Below the pieces are notes generated by a model. That model had not been told where the DNA came from, ran no database searches, and saw only the letters and a program-made list of their open reading frames with translations. From Chitinophagaceae bacterium (lineage in GTDB: Bacteria > Bacteroidota > Bacteroidia > Chitinophagales > Chitinophagaceae), in the NCBI GenBank assembly GCA_016710745.1, contig JADJVB010000010.1:434001-498000 (forward strand): DNA of 64,000 bases, given 5' to 3'. Positions 32,627 to 39,914 of the stretch are shown here, piece after piece. Within the stretch, counting starts at the first letter, position 1; the number at the start of each line of letters is the position of its first letter. The translations under genes were made by a program, and so were the position numbers.

Positions 32627-33124
32627 TCATGTCAGACTGTTTTTTGGGTAGTCGAAAAATAAAAACTCTTTTTTTGCTTTGGAAAAGCCGGCCCATTCAC
32701 TAATGTTTACAGATAATGCAAAAATGGCACAAGTGGGCATATTATCTACCCGGCCTTTTGAATCAAGGCTGTTTACAAAATAGGTAATGCCTGGGTTATG
32801 TGAGAACAGGGCAACCGAGTCAAACGCGTTGGGTAATCCTTTAATAACTTCGTAAAATACTTCGGCGTCGGCATGATACAACGCAGAAATATACATGATC
32901 TGGTCCTTTGGGATCTTTAATTTTTCAGCAAAAATTTCCGCTGTCTTTTTTGCCCTCACGGCGGGGCTTGAAACCAGGCCATCAATTGTAAAATGATTAT
33001 CGGCCAGTCGCTTCGCCATCATAGGCGCATCCGCCCTGCCTCTTTCATTGAGCGGCCTTTCAAAATCATTACCAAAAAAACTTTGATCGCTTTTAGCGTG
33101 ACGAATGATATAGATTGTTTTCAA
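32627..33124 (-). CDS. SixA-type phosphohistidine phosphatase (histidine phosphatase family)
   Basis: 165 residues, similar to SixA (161). The family signature RHAKS with H9 as the nucleophile is at the N-terminus; R-x-x-R-A (VSSPAVRAKKTAEIF) and 'VALFSHNPGITYFVN' with the second histidine complete the active site. SixA removes phosphate from histidine in phosphorelay or PTS proteins. In Bacteroidota its partner is not known. The gene stands alone between convergent and divergent neighbours. Confidence 0.92.
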   Translation of the reverse strand: MKTIYIIRHAKSDQSFFGNDFERPLNERGRADAPMMAKRLADNHFTIDGLVSSPAVRAKKTAEIFAEKLKIPKDQIMYISALYHADAEVFYEVIKGLPNAFDSVALFSHNPGITYFVNSLDSKGRVDNMPTCAIFALSVNISEWAGFSKAKKEFLFFDYPKNSLT

Positions 33125-33281
33125 TGGTCCTGTTTTAATTCGGTAATAACCGGTGCTTCGTCTACCGGCGGTAAAACCTGTGTGTGAAATAAATAGGCGC
33201 TTTTCTATAAATTTATAAAATATTTTACCAATCGGGCTATTGTAAAAGCAAAGTTCCGCAATTTTGCTGCCAAACCCATGT

Positions 33282-34433
33282 ATGTATTATTATTTTGCCC
33301 GCCTGCTGGTGGTTATTTCAATCAGTCAGTTGTTGTTTTCCTGTACAGCCCCCAGGCATACTATGCAGGGGTCAACCGGCGTTACCGCGCTCAGGTATTT
33401 GGGTGGCTATGAAATATCATTTGATTATGAGTTTAACGGTACCACGGTTGGCGGATTGTCGGGTATTGATTATGACGCAAAAAACAACGCATACTATTTG
33501 ATCTCTGATGACCGGAGCGAAAGAAGTCCCGCTCGTTTTTACCAGGCAAATATTTGGGTTTCGCCAAAAGGAATTGACAGTTTGGTATTTACAGATGTGA
33601 GGGAACTGTTACAACCCGATGGAAAAACCTATCCAAACGATAAAGAAGACCGGTTTAAAACGCCCGACCCGGAGGCGATTCGGTATAACCCGGTTCTTCA
33701 ACAACTGGTTTGGACCAGCGAGGGCGAAAGAATCATAAATTCAAAAGATACCGTTTTGGTAGATCCGGCAGTGATTATTATGGATACCGGCGGTATGTAC
33801 ATAGATCGTTTTGCATTGCCTTCAAATTTGTTTATGCAACCAACAGAAAAAGGACCCCGACGAAATGCCGTGCTGGAAGGGATGAGTTTTGCCGATAATT
33901 TTAAAACCCTGTATGTTAGCGTAGAAGAGCCCTTGTATGAAGACGGCCCCCGGGCTGAGGTATTTGAAAACAACGCTTTTATCAGGATAATCAGGTTTGA
34001 TGTGGCGGGCAAAAAAAGTATTGCCCAATATGCTTATAAATTAGAGCCGGTGGCTTTCAAAGCAAATCCCGAATCGGCTTTTAAAATTAATGGTGTGCCC
34101 GATATACTTAGCCTGGGAAATAACAGGTTGTTGGTTGTTGAACGCTCTTTTTCAACAGGCAGGTTGCAAAATACAATCAAGGTTTTTGTTGCAGATCTAA
34201 ATGGGGCTACTGATATCAGCCAAACAAACCTGGCGGCAAATCCCGGCTTTAAGCCGGCTGTAAAAAAGGAGGTATTGAATATGGATGACCTGGGTATTTA
34301 TATCGACAATATTGAAGGGGTAACTTTTGGCCCCCTGCTGCCAAACGGACATAAAACCCTTTTATTTATAGCAGATAATAATTTTAATGATTATGAAAAA
34401 TCACAGGTATTACTATTTGAGATAATGGAGTAG
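33282..34433 (+). CDS. Phytase-like esterase-domain lipoprotein
   Basis: 383 residues from the ATG at 33282; an in-frame TTG at 33264 is less likely. The signal peptide ends with LLFSC, a lipobox, so it is lipidated. The mature part is a beta-propeller type repeat with 'GGLSGIDYDAKNNAYYLISD', 'DPEAIRYNPVLQQLVWTSEG', 'LEGMSFADNFKTLYVSVEEP' and 'DDLGIYIDNIEGVTFGPLL', which fit the 'esterase-like activity of phytase' family. Members are thought to hydrolyse phosphate esters at the cell surface; activity here is inferred only from family. Confidence 0.85.
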   Translation: MYYYFARLLVVISISQLLFSCTAPRHTMQGSTGVTALRYLGGYEISFDYEFNGTTVGGLSGIDYDAKNNAYYLISDDRSERSPARFYQANIWVSPKGIDSLVFTDVRELLQPDGKTYPNDKEDRFKTPDPEAIRYNPVLQQLVWTSEGERIINSKDTVLVDPAVIIMDTGGMYIDRFALPSNLFMQPTEKGPRRNAVLEGMSFADNFKTLYVSVEEPLYEDGPRAEVFENNAFIRIIRFDVAGKKSIAQYAYKLEPVAFKANPESAFKINGVPDILSLGNNRLLVVERSFSTGRLQNTIKVFVADLNGATDISQTNLAANPGFKPAVKKEVLNMDDLGIYIDNIEGVTFGPLLPNGHKTLLFIADNNFNDYEKSQVLLFEIME

Positions 34434-34463
34434 CCTGCACCTCGGGATTCGGACATATTTGGT

Positions 34464-34471
34464 TAGCTTTG
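34464..34471 (+). promoter_or_regulatory. -7 promoter element of the S1/P1 nuclease gene
   Basis: TAGCTTTG, exact consensus, 19 bases before the ATG at 34491. Confidence 0.5.
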
Positions 34472-34490
34472 AACTTAAATAAAATAAAAA

Positions 34491-35282
34491 ATGATCAGGA
34501 AATTCAATAATACCCTACTGGTTGGGTTGTTTTTATGTTTACCTTTTTGCGGCATGGCATGGGGTATGTTGGGTCATAGAATTGTGGGGCAGATCGCCGA
34601 CTCTTATCTTACCAAAAAAACAAAGAAGGAAATATTTAATATACTGGGTAACGAATCCATTGCGATGGCCAGTAACTGGCCCGACTTTATAAAATCAGAT
34701 CCGGCCTATGCTTACCTGAACAATTGGCATTACATCAATTTTAAAGGAGGCTTCAGCGAAGCAGAAATAAAAGATTATCTGGCCACGGATTCATTAACTG
34801 ATGTATACACCAAAATAAACTGGCTAAGCGGGCAGCTGAAGAATAAAGAACTGGAGCAGGATAAAAAGGGATTCTATTTGCGGCTGTTGATCCATTTAGT
34901 TGGTGATATACATCAACCGTTGCACGTAGGCCGGTACGAAGATCTTGGTGGAAATAAAATAAGGGTGACCTGGTTCAAAGATTCGGTGAACCTGCACCAG
35001 GTTTGGGATTCGAAACTTATCGAATACCAGCAATTGAGTTATACCGAGTATGCATCGGCCATTAATTATACAACCAAATCGCAAAGAAAAGCATGGGAGG
35101 CCGAGCCCGTTAGTGAGTGGGTTTGGCAATCATATCAGGTAGCCGGAAAAATTTACGGAGAAGTAAAGTCGGGCGATAAGCTGGGATATGATTATGATTT
35201 TAAATACAACGCCATTCTTAACCAACAGCTGTTAAAAGGAGGTGTTCACCTGGCCTGGCTGCTGAATGATATCTTTAGATAA
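34491..35282 (+). CDS. S1/P1-type zinc nuclease, secreted
   Basis: 263 residues. Signal peptide ends at about residue 23, so the mature protein starts with Trp (WGMLGHRIVGQIA), whose amino group is a zinc ligand in this family. The other ligands are visible: H in LGHR, D in SNWPDFIK, H in NNWHYINF, H/D/H in LIHLVGDIHQPLHVG and H/D in NLHQVWDSKL. All nine ligands of P1 nuclease are therefore kept. The enzyme cuts single-stranded DNA and RNA outside the cytoplasm, mainly for nutrient salvage. Confidence 0.93.
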   Translation: MIRKFNNTLLVGLFLCLPFCGMAWGMLGHRIVGQIADSYLTKKTKKEIFNILGNESIAMASNWPDFIKSDPAYAYLNNWHYINFKGGFSEAEIKDYLATDSLTDVYTKINWLSGQLKNKELEQDKKGFYLRLLIHLVGDIHQPLHVGRYEDLGGNKIRVTWFKDSVNLHQVWDSKLIEYQQLSYTEYASAINYTTKSQRKAWEAEPVSEWVWQSYQVAGKIYGEVKSGDKLGYDYDFKYNAILNQQLLKGGVHLAWLLNDIFR

Positions 35283-35335
35283 AGTGCTGGATACTGGATT
35301 CTTGATATTGGATATTAACTCCCAATACCTAACTC

Positions 35336-37183
35336 CTAATACCCCCTCACATCCTTTCCTTCCATAAAATTCATGAAGGCTTTATTGCAAACCCGGTTTC
35401 CGCCCGGTGTGGGGTAGTTGCCGGTAAAGTACCAGTCGCCGGTATTGGTAGGGCAAGCCTGGTGTAAAGATTCAATAGTTTGATAAATGACGCTGACCGG
35501 AACGTTTATTTCGGGAGCGGTGATCAATTGAGCTATCTTTTCAGAAATATCTTCCGGTGAAAATGTTTTGTACAGTTGCCGTACAACATTTTCGGTATGT
35601 AATTGGTTATTGCGTTGCAACTCCCTGCATCTGTCCAGCATCTCTTGTAAAACTCCCTGCCGCCCGGTGTCGTTCAATAAAGCGATGGCTGCCCTGAAGG
35701 CAATAAAATCCCCCATTTTACTCATATCAATTCCATAACAGTCGGGGTAACGTATTTGCGGAGCCGAAGATACCACAATGATCTTTTTGGGTTCCAGCCT
35801 CGAGAGCATGCGGATAATACTTTCCTTCAGGGTAGTACCCCGTACAATGCTATCGTCGATTACCACCAGGGTGTCCAGGTTTTTTCGAACGGTACCATAA
35901 GTAATATCGTATACGTGCTGTACCATTTCATTCCGGCTGCTGTCTTCGGTAATGAAAGTCCGCAGCTTCACATCTTTGATCGCAATTTTTTCAATACGTA
36001 TCCGGCGGTTAACCATTTCGGTTAGCTTTTCCTCGTCATAGTCCTTACCCCAGCTGAGTATACGTTCAATTTTTATTTTATTCAGGTAATCTTCGGCACC
36101 TTTAATTAAGCCATAAAAAGCGGTTTCGGCCGTATTGGGGATAAAGGAAAAAATAGTGTTTTTCAGATCATGGTCAATGGCCTCTAAAACCCGGTTACTT
36201 AAATGATAACCCAGTGCAATTCGTTCCCGGTAAATTTTCTCATCGCTGCCCCGGCTGAAGTAGATTCTTTCGAAGCTGCAGGCTTTTCTTTCCTTCGGTT
36301 CCACAATCTGTTCAATGGAGTAGCTCCCGTTTGCTTTTACGATCAGGGCATGGCCGGGCATCAATTCCTTCACTTCATTTTCTTCCAGATGAAAAGCAGT
36401 GCGTATGGCCGCTCTTTCACTGGCCGCTACAATTACTTCTTCATTGATATAATAATATGATGGCCTGATACCATGTGCATCGCGCATCACAAAGGCATCA
36501 CCATTGCCCAACATACCGCCGAAATGATACCCACCGTCGAATAAAGGAATCGCTTTTTTTAAAACTTTGGCAATGTCCATTTCGCCAGGAAAGGCTTCAT
36601 CGGCTTTCACCAAAAAATGATACAGTACTTCCATCATGGCTGCCAGGTCGCTCTGACGCTGAAATTCACCCGGATCGATATTCACCAGGGCGAATAATTC
36701 TTCGGTATTCACCAGGTTAAAATTTCCAGCCAATGCTAGATTGCGTACGGGAATCGTGTGTCGCTTGATAAAGGGGTGACAGAATTCTTCATTATTTTTC
36801 CCCTGTGTACCATATCGTAAATGGCCCAGTAATACTTCCCCTAAAAAATTCAAATGACCCTTCATCAAGCCCGGATGGTTTTTAATATCGGGTTGATATT
36901 TTTCTACTTCATCATATTCTTTTCCGATCTGTGCAAAGAGGGTAGCAATAGGCTGACTGGCTCCGCTCCGCAACCGATGCATGAACGGATAACCCGGCTC
37001 GGTATTCAATTTAACAGCTGCAATACCGGCACCGTCCTGCCCCCGGTTATGCTGTTTTTCCATTAACAGGTAAAGCTTATTAATACCATACATTACGGTA
37101 CCATATTGCTGTTGATAATAACTGAAAGGCTTTCGAAGACGAATGAAAGCAAGGCCGCATTCGTGTTTAATGTCGTCGCTCAT
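35336..37183 (-). CDS. purF: Amidophosphoribosyltransferase (long Bacteroidota form)
   Basis: 615 residues. The enzyme transfers the glutamine amide to PRPP, the first step of purine synthesis. C9 in 'HECGLAFIRLR' is the glutamine nucleophile, so an eight-residue propeptide should be removed to expose it. 'EKQHNRGQDGAGIAAVKL' is the glutaminase loop, 'AIRTAFHLEENEVKELMPGH' a conserved mid segment, and 'VVIDDSIVRGTTLKESI' the PRPP loop. It is longer than the approximately 470-505 of E. coli and B. subtilis, with insertions between the domains as expected for this phylum. The leader carries a perfect CCGATAGCTATCGG palindrome. Confidence 0.95.
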   Translation of the reverse strand: MSDDIKHECGLAFIRLRKPFSYYQQQYGTVMYGINKLYLLMEKQHNRGQDGAGIAAVKLNTEPGYPFMHRLRSGASQPIATLFAQIGKEYDEVEKYQPDIKNHPGLMKGHLNFLGEVLLGHLRYGTQGKNNEEFCHPFIKRHTIPVRNLALAGNFNLVNTEELFALVNIDPGEFQRQSDLAAMMEVLYHFLVKADEAFPGEMDIAKVLKKAIPLFDGGYHFGGMLGNGDAFVMRDAHGIRPSYYYINEEVIVAASERAAIRTAFHLEENEVKELMPGHALIVKANGSYSIEQIVEPKERKACSFERIYFSRGSDEKIYRERIALGYHLSNRVLEAIDHDLKNTIFSFIPNTAETAFYGLIKGAEDYLNKIKIERILSWGKDYDEEKLTEMVNRRIRIEKIAIKDVKLRTFITEDSSRNEMVQHVYDITYGTVRKNLDTLVVIDDSIVRGTTLKESIIRMLSRLEPKKIIVVSSAPQIRYPDCYGIDMSKMGDFIAFRAAIALLNDTGRQGVLQEMLDRCRELQRNNQLHTENVVRQLYKTFSPEDISEKIAQLITAPEINVPVSVIYQTIESLHQACPTNTGDWYFTGNYPTPGGNRVCNKAFMNFMEGKDVRGY

Positions 37184-37191
37184 GATATGGG

Positions 37192-37205
37192 TCCGATAGC
37201 TATCG
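37192..37205. repeat. Perfect 14-bp palindrome in the purF leader
   Basis: CCGATAGCTATCGG. A related half-element (AACTATCGGG) is found in the rimP-nusA spacer and near 58.95 kb. Confidence 0.55.
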
Positions 37206-37214
37206 GAAGAGCCG

Positions 37215-37222
37215 CAAAGTTA
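37215..37222 (-). promoter_or_regulatory. -7 promoter element of purF
   Basis: Minus strand TAACTTTG, 31 bases before the ATG at 37183. Confidence 0.55.
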
Positions 37223-37242
37223 AGGATTTAAAAAGGAGCAAC

Positions 37243-37273
37243 AAACAAAAATCCCCTGCACCAGACAGGGGAT
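37243..37273 (-). terminator. Terminator of the barrel-protein gene (minus strand)
   Basis: Minus strand ATCCCCTG-TCTGGTG-CAGGGGAT then TTTTTG; it ends the gene at 37298-38014. Confidence 0.8.
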
Positions 37274-37297
37274 CAGGTATAATATGAAAACGCGGTT

Positions 37298-38014
37298 TTA
37301 TAATCCACTAAAGTTTAAACCAACCTGAATGAGCTTCAGATCGGGTCCTACACCGTCCTTCAGGATATTATTGATCTGGTAACTCCCAAATAAGGAGAAA
37401 TTACCATAACCAACCCGAAACGTTGCCGCCATGCGGGTAGAATTGAAATATCCTTTTTCGGTTTCTTTCTGTTTATAGCTGCTTAATAAGTTACCATTTT
37501 TATCCTCCAGGTTTTTCCCCTTGGTATGTACACTCAATACTGTACCTACTTTGAAGCCCAATGCCGCTTTAATACTTTTGCTTTCTCTTTCGGGGTGCAG
37601 CGTAAACCGCAATTCAACCGGAATCTCTAAAAAAGCTGTGGTTAGCTTATATTTTTTGAAATGATTGATACTGTCAACATTTAAAAAAGGCAGCGTATTG
37701 GTTTGTGATTTAATATCCACAACCATATTTCTAAAATACATATTGCTGGTACCCACACCCACTCCAAAAGCAACGCTCCATTGCGGACTGCCTTTAAAAC
37801 GTTTGTCCAACATCACATATACGTTGGCTCCCCTGGCAAAACCATTTATTCTGCTGTCGATACTGTCGGGTGTTCCCGACCAGTAGTCGCTGGTTAACTG
37901 CAACATCAGGTGGTCGCCTGTACGGTTCATAAAACCACCTGGTTTTTTTTTCTCCTGGGCGTTTGCTACAGCCACCGAAACCAGGGCTAAAAAAATAAAT
38001 AATAATTTCTTCAT
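37298..38014 (-). CDS. Outer-membrane beta-barrel protein (PF13568-like)
   Basis: 238 residues with a signal peptide (cleavage after VANAQ, residue 20). The mature part has the alternating aromatic/hydrophobic pattern of small outer-membrane barrels: 'GDHLMLQLTSDYWSG', 'GANVYVMLDKRFKG', 'QWSVAFGVGVGTSNMYF', 'LTTAFLEIPVELRFTL', 'AALGFKVGTVLSVHTKG', 'STRMAATFRVGYGNFSLFGS' and the final 'LKLIQVGLNFSGL'. Function unknown; related proteins are general outer-membrane components. It has its own terminator. Confidence 0.82.
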   Translation of the reverse strand: MKKLLFIFLALVSVAVANAQEKKKPGGFMNRTGDHLMLQLTSDYWSGTPDSIDSRINGFARGANVYVMLDKRFKGSPQWSVAFGVGVGTSNMYFRNMVVDIKSQTNTLPFLNVDSINHFKKYKLTTAFLEIPVELRFTLHPERESKSIKAALGFKVGTVLSVHTKGKNLEDKNGNLLSSYKQKETEKGYFNSTRMAATFRVGYGNFSLFGSYQINNILKDGVGPDLKLIQVGLNFSGL

Positions 38015-38081
38015 AAGTAATTTTGAAGTTGCAAATTAACGGCAAATAATTTAATGAAGCGTTAAATTAAACAGCTTTGAT

Positions 38082-38089
38082 TATATTTG
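38082..38089 (+). promoter_or_regulatory. -7 promoter element of the tRNA gene
   Basis: TATATTTG, exact consensus, 32 bases before the tRNA 5' end. Confidence 0.6.
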
Positions 38090-38121
38090 CAGCCTTATTC
38101 TTCAAAAACAAGCTGAAGAAT

Positions 38122-38198
38122 GGGCCTATAGCTCAGTTGGTTAGAGCACCTGACTCATAATCAGGTGGTCCCTGGTTCGAGCCCAGGTGGGCCCACCA
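38122..38198 (+). tRNA. tRNA with CAT anticodon, probably tRNA-Ile2 (lysidine)
   Basis: 77 bases, all four arms fold, 3' CCA is encoded. The acceptor arm is GGGCCTA with TGGGCCC; D-arm GCTC/GAGC; anticodon stem CCTGA/TCAGG with loop CTCATAA (anticodon CAT); T-arm CCTGG..TTCGAGC..CCAGG. C4-G69 and C5-G68 are present. These pairs are found in tRNA-Ile2 that TilS converts to read AUA, rather than in elongator tRNA-Met (U4-A69, A5-U68 in E. coli). The lack of an initiator-type C1-A72 mismatch excludes tRNA-fMet. A strong terminator follows within one base. Confidence 0.93.
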
Positions 38199-38227
38199 AG
38201 CGTCCCGCGATTCCGGGGCGCTTTTTT
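38199..38227 (+). terminator. Rho-independent terminator after the tRNA
   Basis: 9-base-pair stem (38199-38207 with 38214-38222, one G-U pair), loop CGATTC, followed by TTTTTT. It is only 7 bases from the HAD start codon. Confidence 0.85.
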
Positions 38228-38233
38228 AATACA

Positions 38234-38854
38234 ATGACTGAAACTAAAAATATAATTTTCGACCTGGGAGGCGTATTATTGGATATAGACTACCAAAAAA
38301 GTATTGATGCCTTTACACAACTCGGACTGGAAAATTTCGACGACATGTTTTCGCAGTTCAAAGCCGATGAATTGTTCGAAAAACTGGAGACCGGGAAGAT
38401 CAGCGAAAATGAATTTTACCACATAATCAGGTCAAGAACCAAACGGGTGATCACAAATCAGGAAATTGATCAGGCCTGGAATGCGCTCATCCTGCATTTC
38501 CGGACCGAATGCCTGGTATACCTGGAAAAACTTGCCCCACAATATTCATTGTACCTGCTCAGCAATACCAACCGTATTCACCTGAAGTGTTTTAAAGATT
38601 TATTTACGAGGGAAACCGGCAAACCGTTACTGGATAGGTATTTCACCAAAACCTGGTACAGCAATGAAATAGGCCTGCGTAAACCCGGCGAAGAAGTTTT
38701 TAATTTTGTTTTAGAGGATGAAAATCTAAAAGCTGCGGAAACCCTGTTTATCGACGATACAATAAGCAATATTGAAACAGCGCAAAAAATGGGCTTTAAA
38801 ACCCACCTGCTTTTACCATCCGAAAAAATTGAAATGCTTGATTTAAAAATTTAA
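38234..38854 (+). CDS. HAD-family hydrolase (YihX-like phosphatase)
   Basis: 206 residues from the ATG at 38234; the frame is open into the tRNA, but that longer start is not credible. Motif I is FDLGGVLLD, with the nucleophilic D kept and the second acidic residue replaced by Gly as in YihX-type members (DLGN). 'LYLLSNTNRIH' is motif II, 'GLRKPGEEVFNFVL' motif III and 'LFIDDTISNIETAQKMGF' motif IV. Such enzymes dephosphorylate small phospho-metabolites in the cytoplasm. The substrate is unknown. The coding region begins 7 bases after a tRNA terminator, so expression may rely on readthrough or an unseen promoter. Confidence 0.9.
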   Translation: MTETKNIIFDLGGVLLDIDYQKSIDAFTQLGLENFDDMFSQFKADELFEKLETGKISENEFYHIIRSRTKRVITNQEIDQAWNALILHFRTECLVYLEKLAPQYSLYLLSNTNRIHLKCFKDLFTRETGKPLLDRYFTKTWYSNEIGLRKPGEEVFNFVLEDENLKAAETLFIDDTISNIETAQKMGFKTHLLLPSEKIEMLDLKI

Positions 38855-38859
38855 TTTTT

Positions 38860-38971
38860 GCTAACTGCTAACTGCTAACTGCTAACTGCTAACTGCTAAC
38901 TGCTAACTGCTAACTGCTAACTGCTAACTGCTAACTGCTAACTGCTAACTGCTAACTGCTAACTGCTAACT
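38860..38971 (+). repeat. Heptamer microsatellite, 16 perfect copies of GCTAACT
   Basis: The seven-base unit GCTAACT is repeated without a single error for 112 bases between the convergent HAD and DUF4834 genes, ending 3 bases before the stop codon of the latter. A related word (AGCTAACGGCTAACAGCTA) is seen near 44155-44174. Confidence 0.97.
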
Positions 38972-38974
38972 GCC

Positions 38975-39214
38975 CTACTTCACCTCCTCAAACTCAATAT
39001 AATCTTCCTTATTTGGCCTGGAAGCCTTTTCGGCGCCGGTATCCGGCTGCCTGTTTTTTTGCTGCTGCATATGCTCATTCATCTTATTTTGCATTTCCCC
39101 AACTTTTTGTTTAACCTGGCTGGTGGTTTTATATACCGGAATGATGAAATCAAAGATCAGCTTATAGACCAAATACAATACAAGCAGCTCAAATATGACT
39201 CTTATAATACCCAT
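38975..39214 (-). CDS. DUF4834 family small membrane protein
   Basis: 79 residues. One N-terminal membrane helix (MGIIRVIFELLVLYLVYKLI, residues 1-20) followed by a helix and charged tail 'KQKVGEMQNKMNEHMQQQKN' and an acidic end 'EDYIEFEEVK', as in the DUF4834 family of Bacteroidota. Function unknown. Its promoter word TAACTTTG is four bases from the ATG. The 3' end touches the heptamer repeat. Confidence 0.87.
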   Translation of the reverse strand: MGIIRVIFELLVLYLVYKLIFDFIIPVYKTTSQVKQKVGEMQNKMNEHMQQQKNRQPDTGAEKASRPNKEDYIEFEEVK

Positions 39215-39218
39215 TTAG

Positions 39219-39226
39219 CAAAGTTA
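39219..39226 (-). promoter_or_regulatory. -7 promoter element abutting the DUF4834 start codon
   Basis: Minus strand TAACTTTG then CTAA then ATG (39214). Exact consensus with a four-base gap. Confidence 0.55.
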
Positions 39227-39293
39227 TTGAGGAAACCCGTTTTTTCCTGTTAAATTTTGGGATAGGGGTAAAAACATGGATTTTAGTCTACAT

Positions 39294-39325
39294 TTTGGCA
39301 ATTACAGGTGCGTTATGTATATTTG
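39294..39325 (+). promoter_or_regulatory. Promoter of the rimP-nusA-infB cluster
   Basis: TTTG at 39294-39297, 20 bases, TATATTTG at 39318-39325: the best-formed promoter in the window. The leader to rimP is about 50 bases and contains a strong hairpin. Confidence 0.75.
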
Positions 39326-39344
39326 CACCGGACAAAGAAGTATG

Positions 39345-39372
39345 AGAAGGGAACGGTGGCGTTCCCTTCTTC
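39345..39372 (+). promoter_or_regulatory. Leader hairpin upstream of rimP (possible attenuator)
   Basis: An 11-base-pair perfect stem (39345-39355 with 39360-39370) with GTGG loop is followed by TCTTTTATC and then the rimP ATG at 39380. Located about 15-40 bases downstream of the predicted transcription start, it could terminate early or block ribosome access. Confidence 0.5.
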
Positions 39373-39379
39373 TTTTATC

Positions 39380-39844
39380 ATGACTCAGGACACACAAATT
39401 CAGGCAGTAGAGAAATTAGTTGGACCTTTATTACAGGATGATATTTTTTTGGTAAACATTAAAATAAAGCCCACCAATAATTTTAAGATCTATGTAGACG
39501 CAGATAGCGGACTGGGCATTGAAAAATGTATTAAAATAAACCGGGCACTATATAAGATAATGGAAGAGATGGGCATGTATCCCGAAGGTGATTTTTCCCT
39601 GGAAGTAAGCAGCCCTGGTTTAGAAGAACCGTTAAAGCTTTTAAGGCAATATAAAAAGAATATCGGTCGCGAGGTTGAAGTAATAACCCGGGATGATCAA
39701 AAAAAAGATGGAAAACTAACAGCGGTATCAGACGAAAAGATCACCATCGAATATACAGAAGGAAAAGGAAAAAAGGCAGTACAGAAAGCCGATGAGATTC
39801 TTTTTTCAGATATCAGGCAAACCAAGGTTCAGATAAAGTTCTAA
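39380..39844 (+). CDS. rimP: Ribosome maturation factor RimP
   Basis: 154 residues from the ATG at 39380; upstream in-frame codons are in the leader hairpin and so not coding. 'YPEGDFSLEVSSPGLEEPLK' is the RimP signature; 'NFKIYVDADSGLGIEKCIKI' and 'REVEVITRDDQKKDGKLTAV' are the other conserved segments. It binds the 30S subunit during late assembly. It is the first gene of the common cluster rimP-nusA-infB, in the standard order, with its promoter 55 bases upstream. A GC-rich repeat lies between it and nusA. Confidence 0.95.
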   Translation: MTQDTQIQAVEKLVGPLLQDDIFLVNIKIKPTNNFKIYVDADSGLGIEKCIKINRALYKIMEEMGMYPEGDFSLEVSSPGLEEPLKLLRQYKKNIGREVEVITRDDQKKDGKLTAVSDEKITIEYTEGKGKKAVQKADEILFSDIRQTKVQIKF

Positions 39845-39852
39845 TTGTTAAA

Positions 39853-39895
39853 TAAAACCCCTTCCCCGGCGGGGAAAACACCGATAACTATCGGG
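39853..39895. repeat. GC-rich palindromic repeat in the rimP-nusA spacer
   Basis: CCCCTTCCCCGGCGGGG is followed by AACTATCGGG: hairpin pieces akin to the elements elsewhere in the window. It lies inside an essential operon without breaking it. Confidence 0.5.
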
Positions 39896-39914
39896 AATGA
39901 GGCCGGAGCGGAAT

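Noticed and set aside
38122..38198. Initiator tRNA-Met
   Set aside because: The first acceptor pair is G1-C72 and the anticodon stem lacks the three G-C pairs of initiators.
38165..38233. Upstream extension of the HAD protein into the tRNA
   Set aside because: The codons come from the tRNA T-arm and the terminator; the family starts at the ATG at 38234.
38860..38971. CRISPR-like array
   Set aside because: The units are seven bases with no spacers between them; it is a microsatellite.
39308..39379. N-terminal extension of RimP
   Set aside because: It would be encoded by the promoter and leader hairpin; RimP begins normally at MTQDTQ.
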